DNA from: Epiperipatus broadwayi
Taxonomy: Eukaryota; Onychophora; Udeonychophora; Euonychophora; Peripatidae
DNA: 64,000 nucleotides
Assembly: GCA_028023455.1 (NCBI GenBank)
Contig: JAQFVV010006313.1
Coordinates: forward strand, 62,001 to 126,000
Direction of reading: 5' to 3'
Positions 25,414-37,182 of this stretch are shown here, in pieces. Position 1 is the first letter of the stretch, and the number at the start of each line of letters is the position of its first letter. The position numbers and the translations under genes are program-made. The notes below the pieces were generated by a model. That model did not search any database. It had not been told where the DNA came from and saw only the letters and a program-made list of their open reading frames with translations.

Positions 25414-28400
25414 TGAGTAGTCTATAAGGTATAAGATCATAACATTTAAAATAATGTTAGATTAAATGAAACATATTCCTGGATAGTAGCTATAATAGTC
25501 AATAAATATTAAAATGATGAGTAGGAATAAATTAAACATATTTCTATAATTAGAAATTAAAGATATCACAGTATCAATAACTATAAACAATAATGCCTGT
25601 TGACCAGTCATTTAAGGTGTCTGGCCTATTTCAAACCCTAGTTAGGCTGGCACTGTATCTTCAATAAACAAGTAGATCAAACTATAAGCGATTCTTATTC
25701 AGAACAAAGTATTATAAATCAGGTATATGGAAATCAAGTGAGTGAGTACACTGGTAACTCAATCAAATATCTCTCAATATATCCAACTGTAGATTTTACT
25801 CACTCTTATCTCTTGGTTGGATCTCAAGTGCATATCTACGTGAACAACAAGTGAATATGGTCTATCAGGGCACCACTAAGTTAGCTGGACCTAGACAAAG
25901 TTATATTTATAATTTTTCACATGTACCAGGTTTGAAACCCTTTTTGGTACTTTATTTCCAATAAAAATGGAGGATTTTGCTTTTAGATCCATATCACTGT
26001 ATGCAATAATACTTAGATAACATAAAACATATTTAAACTAAAGTGGAGCATATAAAGTTTATCAGACGGTAATCATCTCCCAGATCTTACATAATAAATG
26101 TGTTTCAATATTTTTATATAAGTTTTACTAGCTCAGATTATTATATTTAGGATGGCAATTCACTTATCCTTGCATGAAATAGATGATGGGATGGTGGTTA
26201 TTACAATAATAAGAAATCAATTTTTATGTATGGCTTTAAACATTTAAACAGCTCATTAATTAAAGTGTGATGATGATGATGATGATAATGGTAATGATAA
26301 TGGTTAACCACAGCTTTAGGACTAAGCCTAATCATAAACCTAATTTTTATAAAGAAATTCATAACTATTGCTTAATTTTAGTAGATCTAATTGGAACTTA
26401 AATAGCTAATATTCACCTTGATGATGAATGATCACACTTAATAAAGACTACACTTAATGAAATATACATGCCTCGTTTAATAAAACAAATGATATTTATT
26501 GCTGCATTTATAACATCTACATAAAAATTTCTATATCTACATGAAAATTTATATTAACAATAGCAACAATAATCATAATTGACTGTTTTAAAATCATAAC
26601 ATTAATTTTAAATTCTTCCCCCTTTCCCATAAATGTATTTCAAATTGGATGTCACATTGCCCATGATTTTCACTCCATGAGAATATGTCTCAAAAAAAAG
26701 AATAAACACTCTTTTTTTTTTCTCTCTCGCACACATACCTTTATAAATATAACAGGTAAAGTAGAATGACAAAAATAAATGTTAGTAAAATTGGAAAGAG
26801 CAAGTTTTAGAAACAAGTAGTAAATTATTTTTCTCCCCCTCCCTTCTACCCTCTGAAATGCTGTACTTTAACTTAAAAACAAAATCTAATATTTTAATAC
26901 CGCCTATTTTTTTTCTTTACATTCACACACAATTACATATATGCAACAAGTATTATATTATTATGTATGTGCATGTTTTATCCCCATAATAACAAAAATA
27001 TTATTTAAAACAAAATAATAATATAAAAAAGAATTACATATTAATAACAATTCATAACTTTAAGTTAATAGACAATCATAATTTTAGTACATATATGAAA
27101 CTTGTGTTTATCATTATTAAGAAATTCTGCATTTCAATTGATCTTGGTTGTTTTAAAAGTTCTTTAAACAAAATATACCACTCTGTTGCTGAAATTTTAC
27201 TAAATCTCTGATATTATAAAGAAAATATATAAAAAAAATTATACTACCAGTTCTCTTCTTTGTAGTGACTTCCAATGAGTTAAATTTATCTTGTTCAATG
27301 TCTATATTTTTTTTGCAGATACCATTTCTGTTTTTCTTTGGAACAATCTCTATCTTGAGGTGTATAATTATTTGATGATGATGATCCTACTGAGGTTCTT
27401 TGCTTTAGTGGACAATTTGGAAATCATTATATGAACTTTTCCTCTCTTCCTGTCAAGCATGATTCTTTTAGTGGATGAAGTATAGCAGTTGTTTTTACAT
27501 TTATAATTTTTCTTGGGTTTAAACTCAGTTACTGGAACAATTAATTGGACTTGATGATTTAATATTTATCAGTAGATTACTCTTTTTTCTGATTGACTCC
27601 AAATGCAGATGAATGTTTCTTCTTTCTATTTAAAAACATCTTATTTGTCTCGGTCAGTTGAAAGGTGTAGAATATTATTTTTCAGACAAGACATATTTTC
27701 TTTCCTATATGATATTCTTGTTCCAAGGTGGCCTGGAAAAAGCCCCATGTTGAGACACTTATATTTTTTTTTCTAGCCCAACATCCCTATATTTTTAACC
27801 ATCAAAACTTTATATTAAAAAAAATGATTTTAAAAAAAAATATCAGGCTGAATTAAAAATCCTTGTCTTTTCTAGTTTCAATATTTTAAAAGTCTCTATA
27901 ACAATATCAACTGATTTTCCAGACTGCTTTTATATCCAATTTTTTTCTGTTTTTGACCACCTCTTTTAATTAGACTTATAACTTATTTTCAACCAAATTG
28001 TTTTTTAGCTAGATAGTACTAAAAATCTCACTATCCTCATTTTTAGACAAACTTTTGTTTTGACGGAAAAAATAGTCTTAATCCTTTTTTACACCAATGT
28101 AACATCTCAAATTTGCGCCTCTTTTTTTTTGATCTTAAGATGAGACATTTTTAAAATTAGACTTCTCACATAGTCTCTAAGTTTTTCAACAGAAAAACAA
28201 CCCTTATAATACAAAAAAAAAAATTGTTGAGTAAGAAAAAAAAATAATATATCAGATTTTCTTCTTTTTCTCTCAATATTTAATAAATGAAAATGTAGTT
28301 TATGTATGCAATGTACACACACACTCATTCAAATTATTTATAAACTGACATTAAAATAATCTAATTTCTGGCTTAGTAATTATAACCCTAATATGTAAAA

Positions 28401-28850
28401 TTACATCCTTAGCTTTTAAATCCACATTACAATTATAGAAAAGCAAAAATTGAAGTATAGAATAAGATATTAAAATTTAGCAAGTGTAGGTTAGTTTTAA
28501 AGAAAGTTAATATGTGTAATTTAAAAGTGACTAACTAAATAGCTTTTATAACACACACTGCCTATACATATGCGTTATAACTTTATTTTTTACAAAGAAT
28601 ATTAAATACGGAATAATTAACTGTGTGTACTACTCTTTTTGAGTTTTTATCAACACAACAAATAAAGAATATAACTGTTGTCCCACTCTTTTTCTATCTT
28701 AAGCTTTTAGAACTGGATCTTGTAGGGTTTAAACTTTGATGCCCTACAGCTTCCCTTTCTATATAAAAATGTGATGATGATTTTTTATTTCACATTTTTT
28801 TTCATGCACATTACTACAAATTTAGCTATTGACTAAATTGTAATGGTACA
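25414..28850 (-). repeat. 5' LTR (right copy), about 3437 bp
   Basis: Direct homologue of 18212-21631 with intact TG...CA ends on the minus strand (TGTACC near 28850, ACTCA at 25414). Its outer edge touches a (TA)n array. As the 5' LTR it should hold the element promoter, but I could not single out a convincing TATA box in such AT-rich DNA. Confidence 0.88.

Positions 28851-28918
<68 letters not shown>
28851..28918. repeat. (TA)n microsatellite abutting the 5' LTR
   Basis: TA array with one TTA interruption beginning directly at the LTR edge, where a target-site duplication would otherwise be sought. Confidence 0.95.
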
Positions 28919-28925
<7 letters not shown>

Positions 28926-31168
28926 AAATTAATCCTATTAAAATGTAAAATATTATTTGTCAAAAATATATGCATTGTTAATTAAATAATGTAGTGACAA
29001 ATGTAAAATTAATAAAATAATGTTAATCCAGCTTTTTCATGAGAGCATTTTATCACTGCTAGCTTACAATTTATTCTAGCCTATACATATACTCATGTGG
29101 AAAGACTTTATTCTAAACGAATTGATAATGATTAAAATTATTCATGTTATAAGTATATTATAAATTAAAACATTTAATCTTAGCAAAATGTCAAAGTACC
29201 TTGGCCATAGAAACCATTTTTGAACTTACAGAGAAATTATAGATTGTTGATTCACATATTAATTATATATAGAATATAAATTGAAATTACCAGTTTTGCG
29301 ATTGCGTTATTTTTACACATCCTAATGTTTCAATTTGTAATAGTTATATAATTAATTTTTAAAAAAAGCACTATTGTGTCAATAAAATCTTTTTTACCAA
29401 AAACTATTGTTTAATTAATACTGTGTTTATACATATTTTCAAGCTTTTATTTTTATTAGTGAATCTTTAGCCTTAGTTCAATCACATACATTTTAAAGGT
29501 ATATTTAAATTTAACTTCATATGCAAATTTTAAGATATATTCTAAACCTCTATGCAATTATACATTACTGAAGCAAATGGCCATTACCTATGAAAAATAT
29601 AAAGGATCCCATTATATGTTTATTAAATAAATTGTAATTTAGTCTTGCTAAAGATATTGTGCATTGAAAGTATGGCTTATTTTTTGAAATGTATCGCTCT
29701 AATACTTATTGATTATTCATATATATTCAATTACTTAGAAGCTTTTTATATTCTGACTTTATATGCATCTATAAAAAATAAAATATACTAATTATTAGTC
29801 TTGATACTACTGTTATTAACTGCATAATAAAATTAAATTATGATCTATGTAGAAATATAACGTCAATTTTTAAATGCGTTAATCTTTATTAAATGTATAT
29901 TTTAATAGCATCAAAGAAAAAAAAAACAAAAACAAAGTATGATCATGTCAATCTATTTTAATAGTTTATAATAGAATGAAAACACATTAGCAAAATCTTT
30001 ATTTATTTTTCTAAAAAAGCAGAAATTCCTATTCAGTATTAGCTTTTACCTAGCGTCTAAAAACATTACTTTTAGAAGAAAATCATGGAAATTATTATTA
30101 AATGTGATATTTTATTGTTAATCAGACAGTTCAGTAAAACTTCAGCTAATTTGGAGTTAAACAACATTAAATGTTAAATGTAAATAACGGTTAAAAACCA
30201 AATAATAATATGTAAGAAAAAAAACAACAACTCTATTACATTAACTGACGGCGAAAAACTGGATTTTAAAATTATTATTAATATTACTGATCTTAATAGA
30301 AAAAACACGATAGTTTTCTTTTCTTTAATAATGAATCAAAATTATTTATCTATAGTTAAGAAAACTATTATTTTTAAACAAAACGCACACATAGGAGATG
30401 TGTTTCTTTTTTCCAAACGGTAACAAAAAATAGATGTAAAAATAAAATAAAAACATATATAATATAAACAATATTATATATATGGCTCTCAGTAAAAAGG
30501 CTCTCCATATAAAAAAATGAATATGATTATATATTTCCTTTAAAAAACCAAAGAATGTTAAGTAAAAATAAATATAATGATAATTAAAAGTTTAGTAATA
30601 ACATTGTAATCTTGTTTTATAAAACTTCCAAATAAAATGTTAATTAATCTACAGTAAAAAAAATATTTTTTTATATAAATAAATATTAAATTTGATGACA
30701 ATGTGAAATAAAGGATTTAATTTATTTAATGTGCTTATATTTGATTATTTTTCTAAAAAATAATGCCACAAACCCAGTAGAAAGAGAAGGAGACAAAATT
30801 ATATATATATATATATATATATAATCACAATAAAATAAAAATAATAAATATAATGGTGATAAACCATTATAAACAGTCTTTCAATCAAAAAAAGTACTTT
30901 TTGTTAATTTTGTAAACCTGACTCAACTGTCATTAAATTAAAAAAAAAAAAAAATACATATCAATATAATCTTTTTTGTTTCATAATGAAAAATTCTGCC
31001 ATTACCAAAGTGATAAAGTGAAAAATATTGAGGAATTTGCCTAAGTTTTGCTTGACGTCCATTATAAAATGAAACAAGTAAACAATATTTATGTAAATTT
31101 AAAACATTTTTAATGATTTAAAGTAAAAAAAGAGTGATAGTAAACAATGCATATCTATTCCATTTATT
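28919..31168. other. AT-rich stretch, no gene recognised
   Basis: All frames are closed. A small (TA)n lies at 30799-30822. Nothing else is supportable. Confidence 0.6.
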
Positions 31169-31180
31169 TCAAATCCACAA

Positions 31181-31218
<38 letters not shown>

Positions 31219-31230
31219 TTGTGGATTTGA
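31169..31230. repeat. Perfect 16-bp inverted repeat with (TA)n core
   Basis: TCAAATCCACAAGTGA (31169-31184) and TCACTTGTGGATTTGA (31215-31230) are exact reverse complements. Everything between them is (TA)n, so the whole 62 bp can form an uninterrupted hairpin. Confidence 0.92.
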
Positions 31231-31261
31231 TATATATATATTTATATATATATATATATAA
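31231..31261. repeat. (TA)n microsatellite, interrupted
   Basis: TA tract with one TTTA interruption between the hairpin and the PLE fragment. Confidence 0.9.
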
Positions 31262-31640
31262 AAGAACATGTTTAATGTTTCATTCTATGCTCCAAACAAT
31301 AGTGAATAATTCTAAGGATATCATACCTATGAATCAGAATAGTAATGTTGTATATCAATTTTTTTGTACGTTATCATACATAGATGAATTGAGGCACAAT
31401 ATTCAAAAGAGATTAAAGAAGCATGAATTGTTATATAAGCCTGTAAAAATAAGAATAATGGTGAATTATTGATTGCTTCAGTTATCTTTGATTATGAAAA
31501 AACATGTAAATATAAATTTAAATTTAATATTGAAAGTGTGAAAATTCTTCATGAAGAGAGAAACCATAATAAAAGAAAAATTAAGAGGCAATTTTTATAA
31601 ATAGGAATAAAATGCATTTAATAAATATATAAGCTGCTAT
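31262..31640 (+). pseudogene. Penelope-like element GIY-YIG fragment
   Basis: The plus-strand frame contains NVVYQFFCTLSYIDELRHNI followed by QKRLKKHELLYK. This matches the PLE nuclease pattern VVY.F.C...YI(G)E....I.KR.KEH, but the YIG glycine is Asp, the upstream part is missing and the frame ends at 31472. A further frame to about 31600 gives IKEKL-type residues that match the C-terminus of the copy at 41415-41741. It is 5'-truncated next to a (TA)n tract and lies 170 bp before another. Confidence 0.75.
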
Positions 31641-31806
31641 GGGATTTGAGTTGGTGATGTTTGCTTCCACTTTAGTTTTTGCATATAATGTCAGTTGAGA
31701 CAGTTTAAGAGATTAAATAAAAATAATTCTGTGGTTTGAAAAACTTTATAATAGTTTATTACCATTATATTTATTATTTTTATTATGATTATAATATTGC
31801 TATAAT

Positions 31807-31807
31807 T

Positions 31808-31884
<77 letters not shown>
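31807..31884. repeat. Compound (AC)n(TA)n microsatellite
   Basis: (CA)n at 31807-31828 runs into two (TA)n blocks split by a single break near 31856. Confidence 0.95.
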
Positions 31885-31887
<3 letters not shown>

Positions 31888-32689
31888 ACCCTTTTGTTTA
31901 GGCTAGAATGGATTATTTGTAATAATCCACTGAAAATTTTTAAATTTAGAAGTTGGGTAGGTGTTGATGTATGTTGTGTGTTAATAATATTTGAATAATT
32001 TAGTTAAGGCAAGTAAAATAAGTGATGTATAGTATTGGATTGGTATTTGTAAGAAAACAGTTAACTAAAAATCATTATAAGATTGTATGTTTGGGAGAAT
32101 TGGCCATAATAAGTACTGATTTAATAAGTCTTATAAATAATAATTAGGGTAAATTTTAAAAGTAATGCTTTAAAGTTAAATGGATAGATTTAATAATAAT
32201 AATTGTATTTAATGGCTATACTTTTAAAATCATTTGATAAAAAAATAATAATGTGGAAGAAAAGTGTATTTTTTTTGGTTTTATAATTTTAAAATAATTA
32301 TTTTAAAATTGTGCTATAATAGTGATTATGTAACATTTTATAAATTAAATTATTATTTTAGTCTTTAAATTATTAGCGCCTTATTTAGTTTTGCAAATCA
32401 TGTGACACACACCTGTGTTTGAAAATAGAATAATATTATCTGTTATAAATGTTAAATTGGATTTTAAAAGTGAATATAATAAATAAAATCAGATTTATGT
32501 TTTTTGTTGAAAATAAATATGTTAAGTTCAAAATAAAGGTAGAAATGATAATAAATATTGAAATGTGATTTTTAAAAATTATTTTAGAGTCTTTAGTAAG
32601 TGAAAATAAAATGTGAAAATTAAGTAAGAATTGAATAATATAATAAAAATAATTATTTAGTAAATTATTATTAACTTTAACTTTAAACC

Positions 32690-32830
32690 AATGTTTGTGG
32701 TCCCGGATAATTTGAGGCCAGGATTGTTTAACGAACCAATCAAAATTGGAATCAGCTGGAGTATTTAAGAGCTGTTTACATTTTGGCAGATGATTATTGA
32801 GCTGTTATCTCATTCTTCCGATGTGCTATT
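32690..32830 (+). promoter_or_regulatory. Possible RNA polymerase II promoter
   Basis: CCAATCAAAATTGG (near 32735) is a palindromic CCAAT-type motif. About 15 bp downstream lies GTATTTAAGAG, TATA-like, and CATTC-type initiator candidates follow within 30-60 bp. The block is less AT-rich than its surroundings. No open frame follows, so it could be a retroelement promoter remnant or chance. Confidence 0.3.
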
Positions 32831-33161
32831 ATAACATTGTTAGTATTTTGACAATTTCAGTAAAGTATTTAGTAGTGTAATAATCCATTTTATTTGAATT
32901 CAATTTTTGTAAAAGTACAGTAGTCTATTATTATAAGCTCGTGGGATATAGAAATGTTTTGCTAAAAAATTAAATTATCCCTTACTTTGCCAACCTGCTT
33001 TGTTCAATTTGTCATCAACTTAAACATGAAGAAGTCATCACTAAATATAAAAAATTTAATGGAAGTATTCAAATATTATTATCATATAAAGTATATAATT
33101 TTGCCTGTGTTGATAGGTCATATTGATTTACAACTAAGTTTCATAAAAAGAACATCACGGA

Positions 33162-33167
<6 letters not shown>

Positions 33168-33251
<84 letters not shown>

Positions 33252-33270
33252 TATATAATAATATATATAT
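33168..33270. repeat. (TA)n microsatellite, interrupted
   Basis: Long TA array with breaks near 33243 and 33258. Open frames over it on both strands are repeat artefacts. Confidence 0.96.
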
Positions 33271-36200
33271 AAACACATTTTTCTTAAAAGATATAAAGTT
33301 AAATGAGATAATATATTTTATGAAGAAAATGTATTTAAAACACAATGGAAAAATACTTTTAAAAGAAAAAAAAACTTTTAAATATGACCGAACAATTATT
33401 TTAGAACGTGGATAAATTTCTTTCTGAAGAAATATTAGAAATATTTTAAAATTTAATTTTTCCTAGAAAATATAAGATTATTAGCAAATATGTGGGACAT
33501 ACAAAAGTTTATTTAAATTATTTGGAAAAATAATTTAAGTTATTTGAAAATATTGGGAGAAGTATTGGTTGTATCAGAAGATATTAAACCTCAGTAAATG
33601 TGGAAAAGTTACAAGAATTTGGAAAATTATCTTGACGAAGAGTATTTAAAATTAGATATTTACCTAACAATACATGTTAAAGATTTAAAGTTTTGGAGAT
33701 AAGAAAAATATTAATTATATTAGTGTACGTCTTATAGAATAAAAGTAAATGTACCATATTTAACTTGAACTGTCAGTTTGGATTATATATTACAACGTTA
33801 AGAAATGGAGCATGTGTGATTATTGATGTCAAAAGTGTGTTACTAATGTTTTTTACCAGGAGAAAAGATACTTCCTGTAATGAACTTATTATCAAGAAAA
33901 GAACATTTCATCGTAAGGAAATTCTAATAAAATTATTGTAAATATGGTTTTAAAATTAATTTTTTTACTAACACAATTATAGTAATATTTATTCATAGTT
34001 TAAATATAGCGTAGAAACAGAAAACATTAAATTATTTACTAACTTAGTAATTAAATTTTATTGTAAAAAAAAAAAATCTTTAACTTAGTATACTTTAAAG
34101 TGTGATAATGTGAGAATAAACGATAATAAAATCTTTATTTAGATCGTACTCCAGATGACATCACTAAGTAATTGACAACAGAAATTACTTATGGTAATAA
34201 TGTAAATTATTAATAGTTTTAAAATGTGTTTGTTATTTTGTACAGATGGATGTGTATATAAAACACACAACTACACATAATTTATCATTTGTTTAGTTAT
34301 TTAAGAATATGCATAATTTTAATGATATCATAAAGATATTTAAACATAAAATAAATATAAGTATATTTATTCTATTAAAACTGAATTGGATGGTTTGTTG
34401 AATAATTTAAAGTGTTAAAAATAGGAAACTGATTCTGATTGTTTGTGCTAAAGTTTGAGAACTATTAAAGAATGAAATAATCTTGTCTTATTAGTTAGTT
34501 AGATTGTTATTCTAAAAATGAATTTATTTGTTATTATAGAAATGAGAAGATGAATTTAGTGATGTAAATTGGTGAATTTTAGATGATAATATCTTAGTAT
34601 TAGGTTATATAAGACCAGGATAATATTGTATGTAGGGTTTATTTATATGGGAAGAAGAATATACTATATTGATGTTTATACAAGTATAGCTAACATAGCC
34701 CTATATCTTGTGTATATTCATGGCAGTGTTTATTTTTCGATGTGTTAAAGCTTAATGTGCCATGGTGCTGAAGGAATAGTCTGGATATTATACTTGGTAG
34801 AAGAGGTTAATAAACAAATAAGTTATACCTCAGTTCATGTACACTGTACCCATGATGGTTAGTTAATAAAAGGTTAAGTTGAAGTTATAGTTTACCCCAT
34901 ATGCCTACTAGTTTATGTGTTATTGAAATTAATTGGATTACATTTTAAAAGATGGTTGTTTTAAAATTGGAAATAATAAATGAGTTCGGAAATAGAGAAT
35001 TGTTAAATTGGATAAGATAAGTTATGTTGCTTAGAGTAAAATAAGTGTAAAAAATTATAAGAACATAATTTCATCAGTGAAAGAATCATAAAACTTTTAT
35101 AGTTAAAATAATATTTATTTATTTTTTATGAAATAAATAGTTGATAATTTAATAGAATTTATAATGATATTACTTAATTATTAAGATTTTTTTAAAAGAC
35201 ATACTTATAATGCATATTTTTATTTATGATTAAAGGTAATAGACTGAATCATGTTGAATGAATGAAAGTAGTCATAAGTTTTACAAAAATAATGTTATCA
35301 CTAATCCGTACATGATATTTAAAGTTTAAAGTAATTATTAGTAAGTAGCTTAGTTTGATGGTATGCTATGAATTAAGGTTGTTCACATGAATATTATTGA
35401 AGAATGACTATACACAATAATAAATTATTTTTTAAAAACTAAATAACAAGGATAATTTCATAGTAAGAGTATCACCTATATTTTTTAAAACCTATAAAGT
35501 AATAATATCGAATAACTGTAATAAAAAGTTATATGATGATATTTAAAAAAAATAAGAAATATTTTATTTAAGAAATGTTCTGTATCTTATGTTTTAAGTC
35601 ATTTGATTTGTCTTGAAAAAATATCTGAATATAAATAAATAGAATTCTATCAAAATGTAAATAATGTAAATAATTTTATTGTTAAGTTTGTTAATAAAAT
35701 TGTTAAATTGTTTTATAAGTCTTGGTGTTGATTCAATTTCTTCACATCACAATTACATAATCACAGATAATTATAATGAAGACATAATATTTGCACATCA
35801 TAAATAAAATTTTATTTAGGAGTTATATTTTCTTGATATATTTTATTTAAGAAGTTTTACTTATTGTATTGTTATGATGGTCATGGAATAATTACCAAAG
35901 ATTTACATTAAATTATCTTAGTAATGATTGCCACATATTCTCAGATTGTAATATTATACTAAATATATTATCTAGGATGTCATATGGATAATAGAAAATT
36001 ACATTACATTTGATTATGTGATATCTAAGAACAACATTATAAGTAAAAAAAAAAGATAGGAGAGTGAATAATAGGTTAAAGATTAGTATTACTATTTGTT
36101 ATTATTAATATTATTAAATTGTAGTTAGGAATGATATTAAATCCCTTATCATACTTGATTACAAAAGTTATAATTAATTTATCATTATTTTAAGAGAACC

Positions 36201-36635
36201 TGAGATAATTTGAGTTAAATTAGTTTTGAAAAAGATATTAAATTAATTTGTTAAATGTAATTTACTTAATTAGTTTTGATTAAAGGCATAGGAGTACTAT
36301 AAATGTAGTATTTAAGTAATAGGAATAAGGATAGTATTCTTATGCCATTAAGGTGATATCCAGTGGGAGATTATCTTAATGTATTCACTCTACCACTTGT
36401 AAACTCACTTCATAGTCTCATGATTTGATTAGATATTCATTTATTTCATTTATAATCCAGAACTATATTATTATTTATTAATTAAGTTAATTTAATCATT
36501 GATATTCTTAAAAATATAGTTATTATTAATTTAGATACATTTTAGAAAAACATAGTTATTTATCTGAGCTAGATCAAGTGATTATAATTATATATTTCCG
36601 GGAAGTGAGGGTACCATATATATATATACAAATAA
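33271..36635. other. AT-rich stretch, no gene recognised
   Basis: 3.3 kb with closed frames throughout and no repeat or RNA motif that I could support. Confidence 0.6.
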
Positions 36636-37045
36636 AAATTGTATCATTTACAAATGGATGTGTAGGTGTGGCAGTGCATATATAGGTGAGTCAAGGTGCA
36701 CATTGGAAAAAATAACAAAAGTGCACTTTTTATTATGGAAAAGGGTTCAAATACAAAACAAAATTATAAAAATAATGATAATTTATCAGTCTCCATTTTT
36801 ATGACCATAATAAATCATGTGTATATGGTTTTGATTTTAATTATAGTAATGTAAAAATATTCGAAACTGAAAGAAAAATTAATAAAAGAAAAATTAAGGA
36901 ATATATAAATACAAGCAACATTTAATCAATAGGCAGTCAGCAAACATTAAGATCATGAAATTATGGGAATGTTGACCATTCAAATTATTAGTTGACAAAA
37001 ACTGCAAGGATAGTTGAAAGTTCTCCTAAGTGACTTTAAGAGATA
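36636..37045 (+). pseudogene. Penelope-like element GIY-YIG domain and 3' end
   Basis: Plus-strand translation from about 36655 reads MCRCGSAYIGESRCTLEKIT, a clear GIY-YIG core (C-x-CG-x-x-YIGES). A later block, HDHNKSCVYGFDF..NVKIFETERKIN-KRKIKE, has the same layout as 41500-41600. It continues with GSQQTLRS and a 3' UTR beginning AGATCATGAAATTATGG that is shared with the copies at 47.9 and 48.6 kb. Frameshifts break it and the RT is absent. Its 3' end runs into the (TA)n at 37080, facing the minus-strand PLE that starts on the other side. Confidence 0.8.
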
Positions 37046-37069
37046 TATTTTATAAGCTTTTAAGTACTG

Positions 37070-37079
<10 letters not shown>

Positions 37080-37158
<79 letters not shown>

Positions 37159-37182
37159 TCATATATATATATATATATATAT
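37080..37182. repeat. (TA)n between two convergent PLE 3' ends, with a small inverted repeat
   Basis: Two TA blocks separated by ATCTTCAT (37154-37161). The right block ends in ATGAAGAT (37181-37188), so the last TA block is the core of an 8-bp inverted repeat that uses the terminus of the minus-strand PLE. Confidence 0.93.

Larger units (their letters stand above)
18212..28850 (-). mobile_element. Large LTR retrotransposon, non-autonomous or decayed, minus strand
   Basis: Two direct copies of a 3.4-kb sequence (18212-21631 and 25414-28850) flank a 3.78-kb internal region. On the minus strand each copy starts TGTACCATTAC and ends GACTACTCA (right copy) or GACTACTTA (left copy), the TG...CA ends expected of LTRs. 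A polypurine tract lies directly 5' of the left copy on the minus strand, which makes the left copy the 3' LTR. Internal frames are broken and charged; I see no protease, reverse transcriptase, RNase H or integrase motif. No target-site duplication is visible: left flank ends AGATC and right flank is (TA)n. By eye the LTRs differ at a few percent to about 10% of sites, depending on the stretch. A long-LTR, gag-only layout resembles large retrotransposon derivatives. Confidence 0.85.

Noticed and set aside
18201-28860. Target-site duplication of the LTR element
   Set aside because: Left flank AGATC and right flank ATATA do not match; the right edge is in a microsatellite, so no duplication can be claimed.
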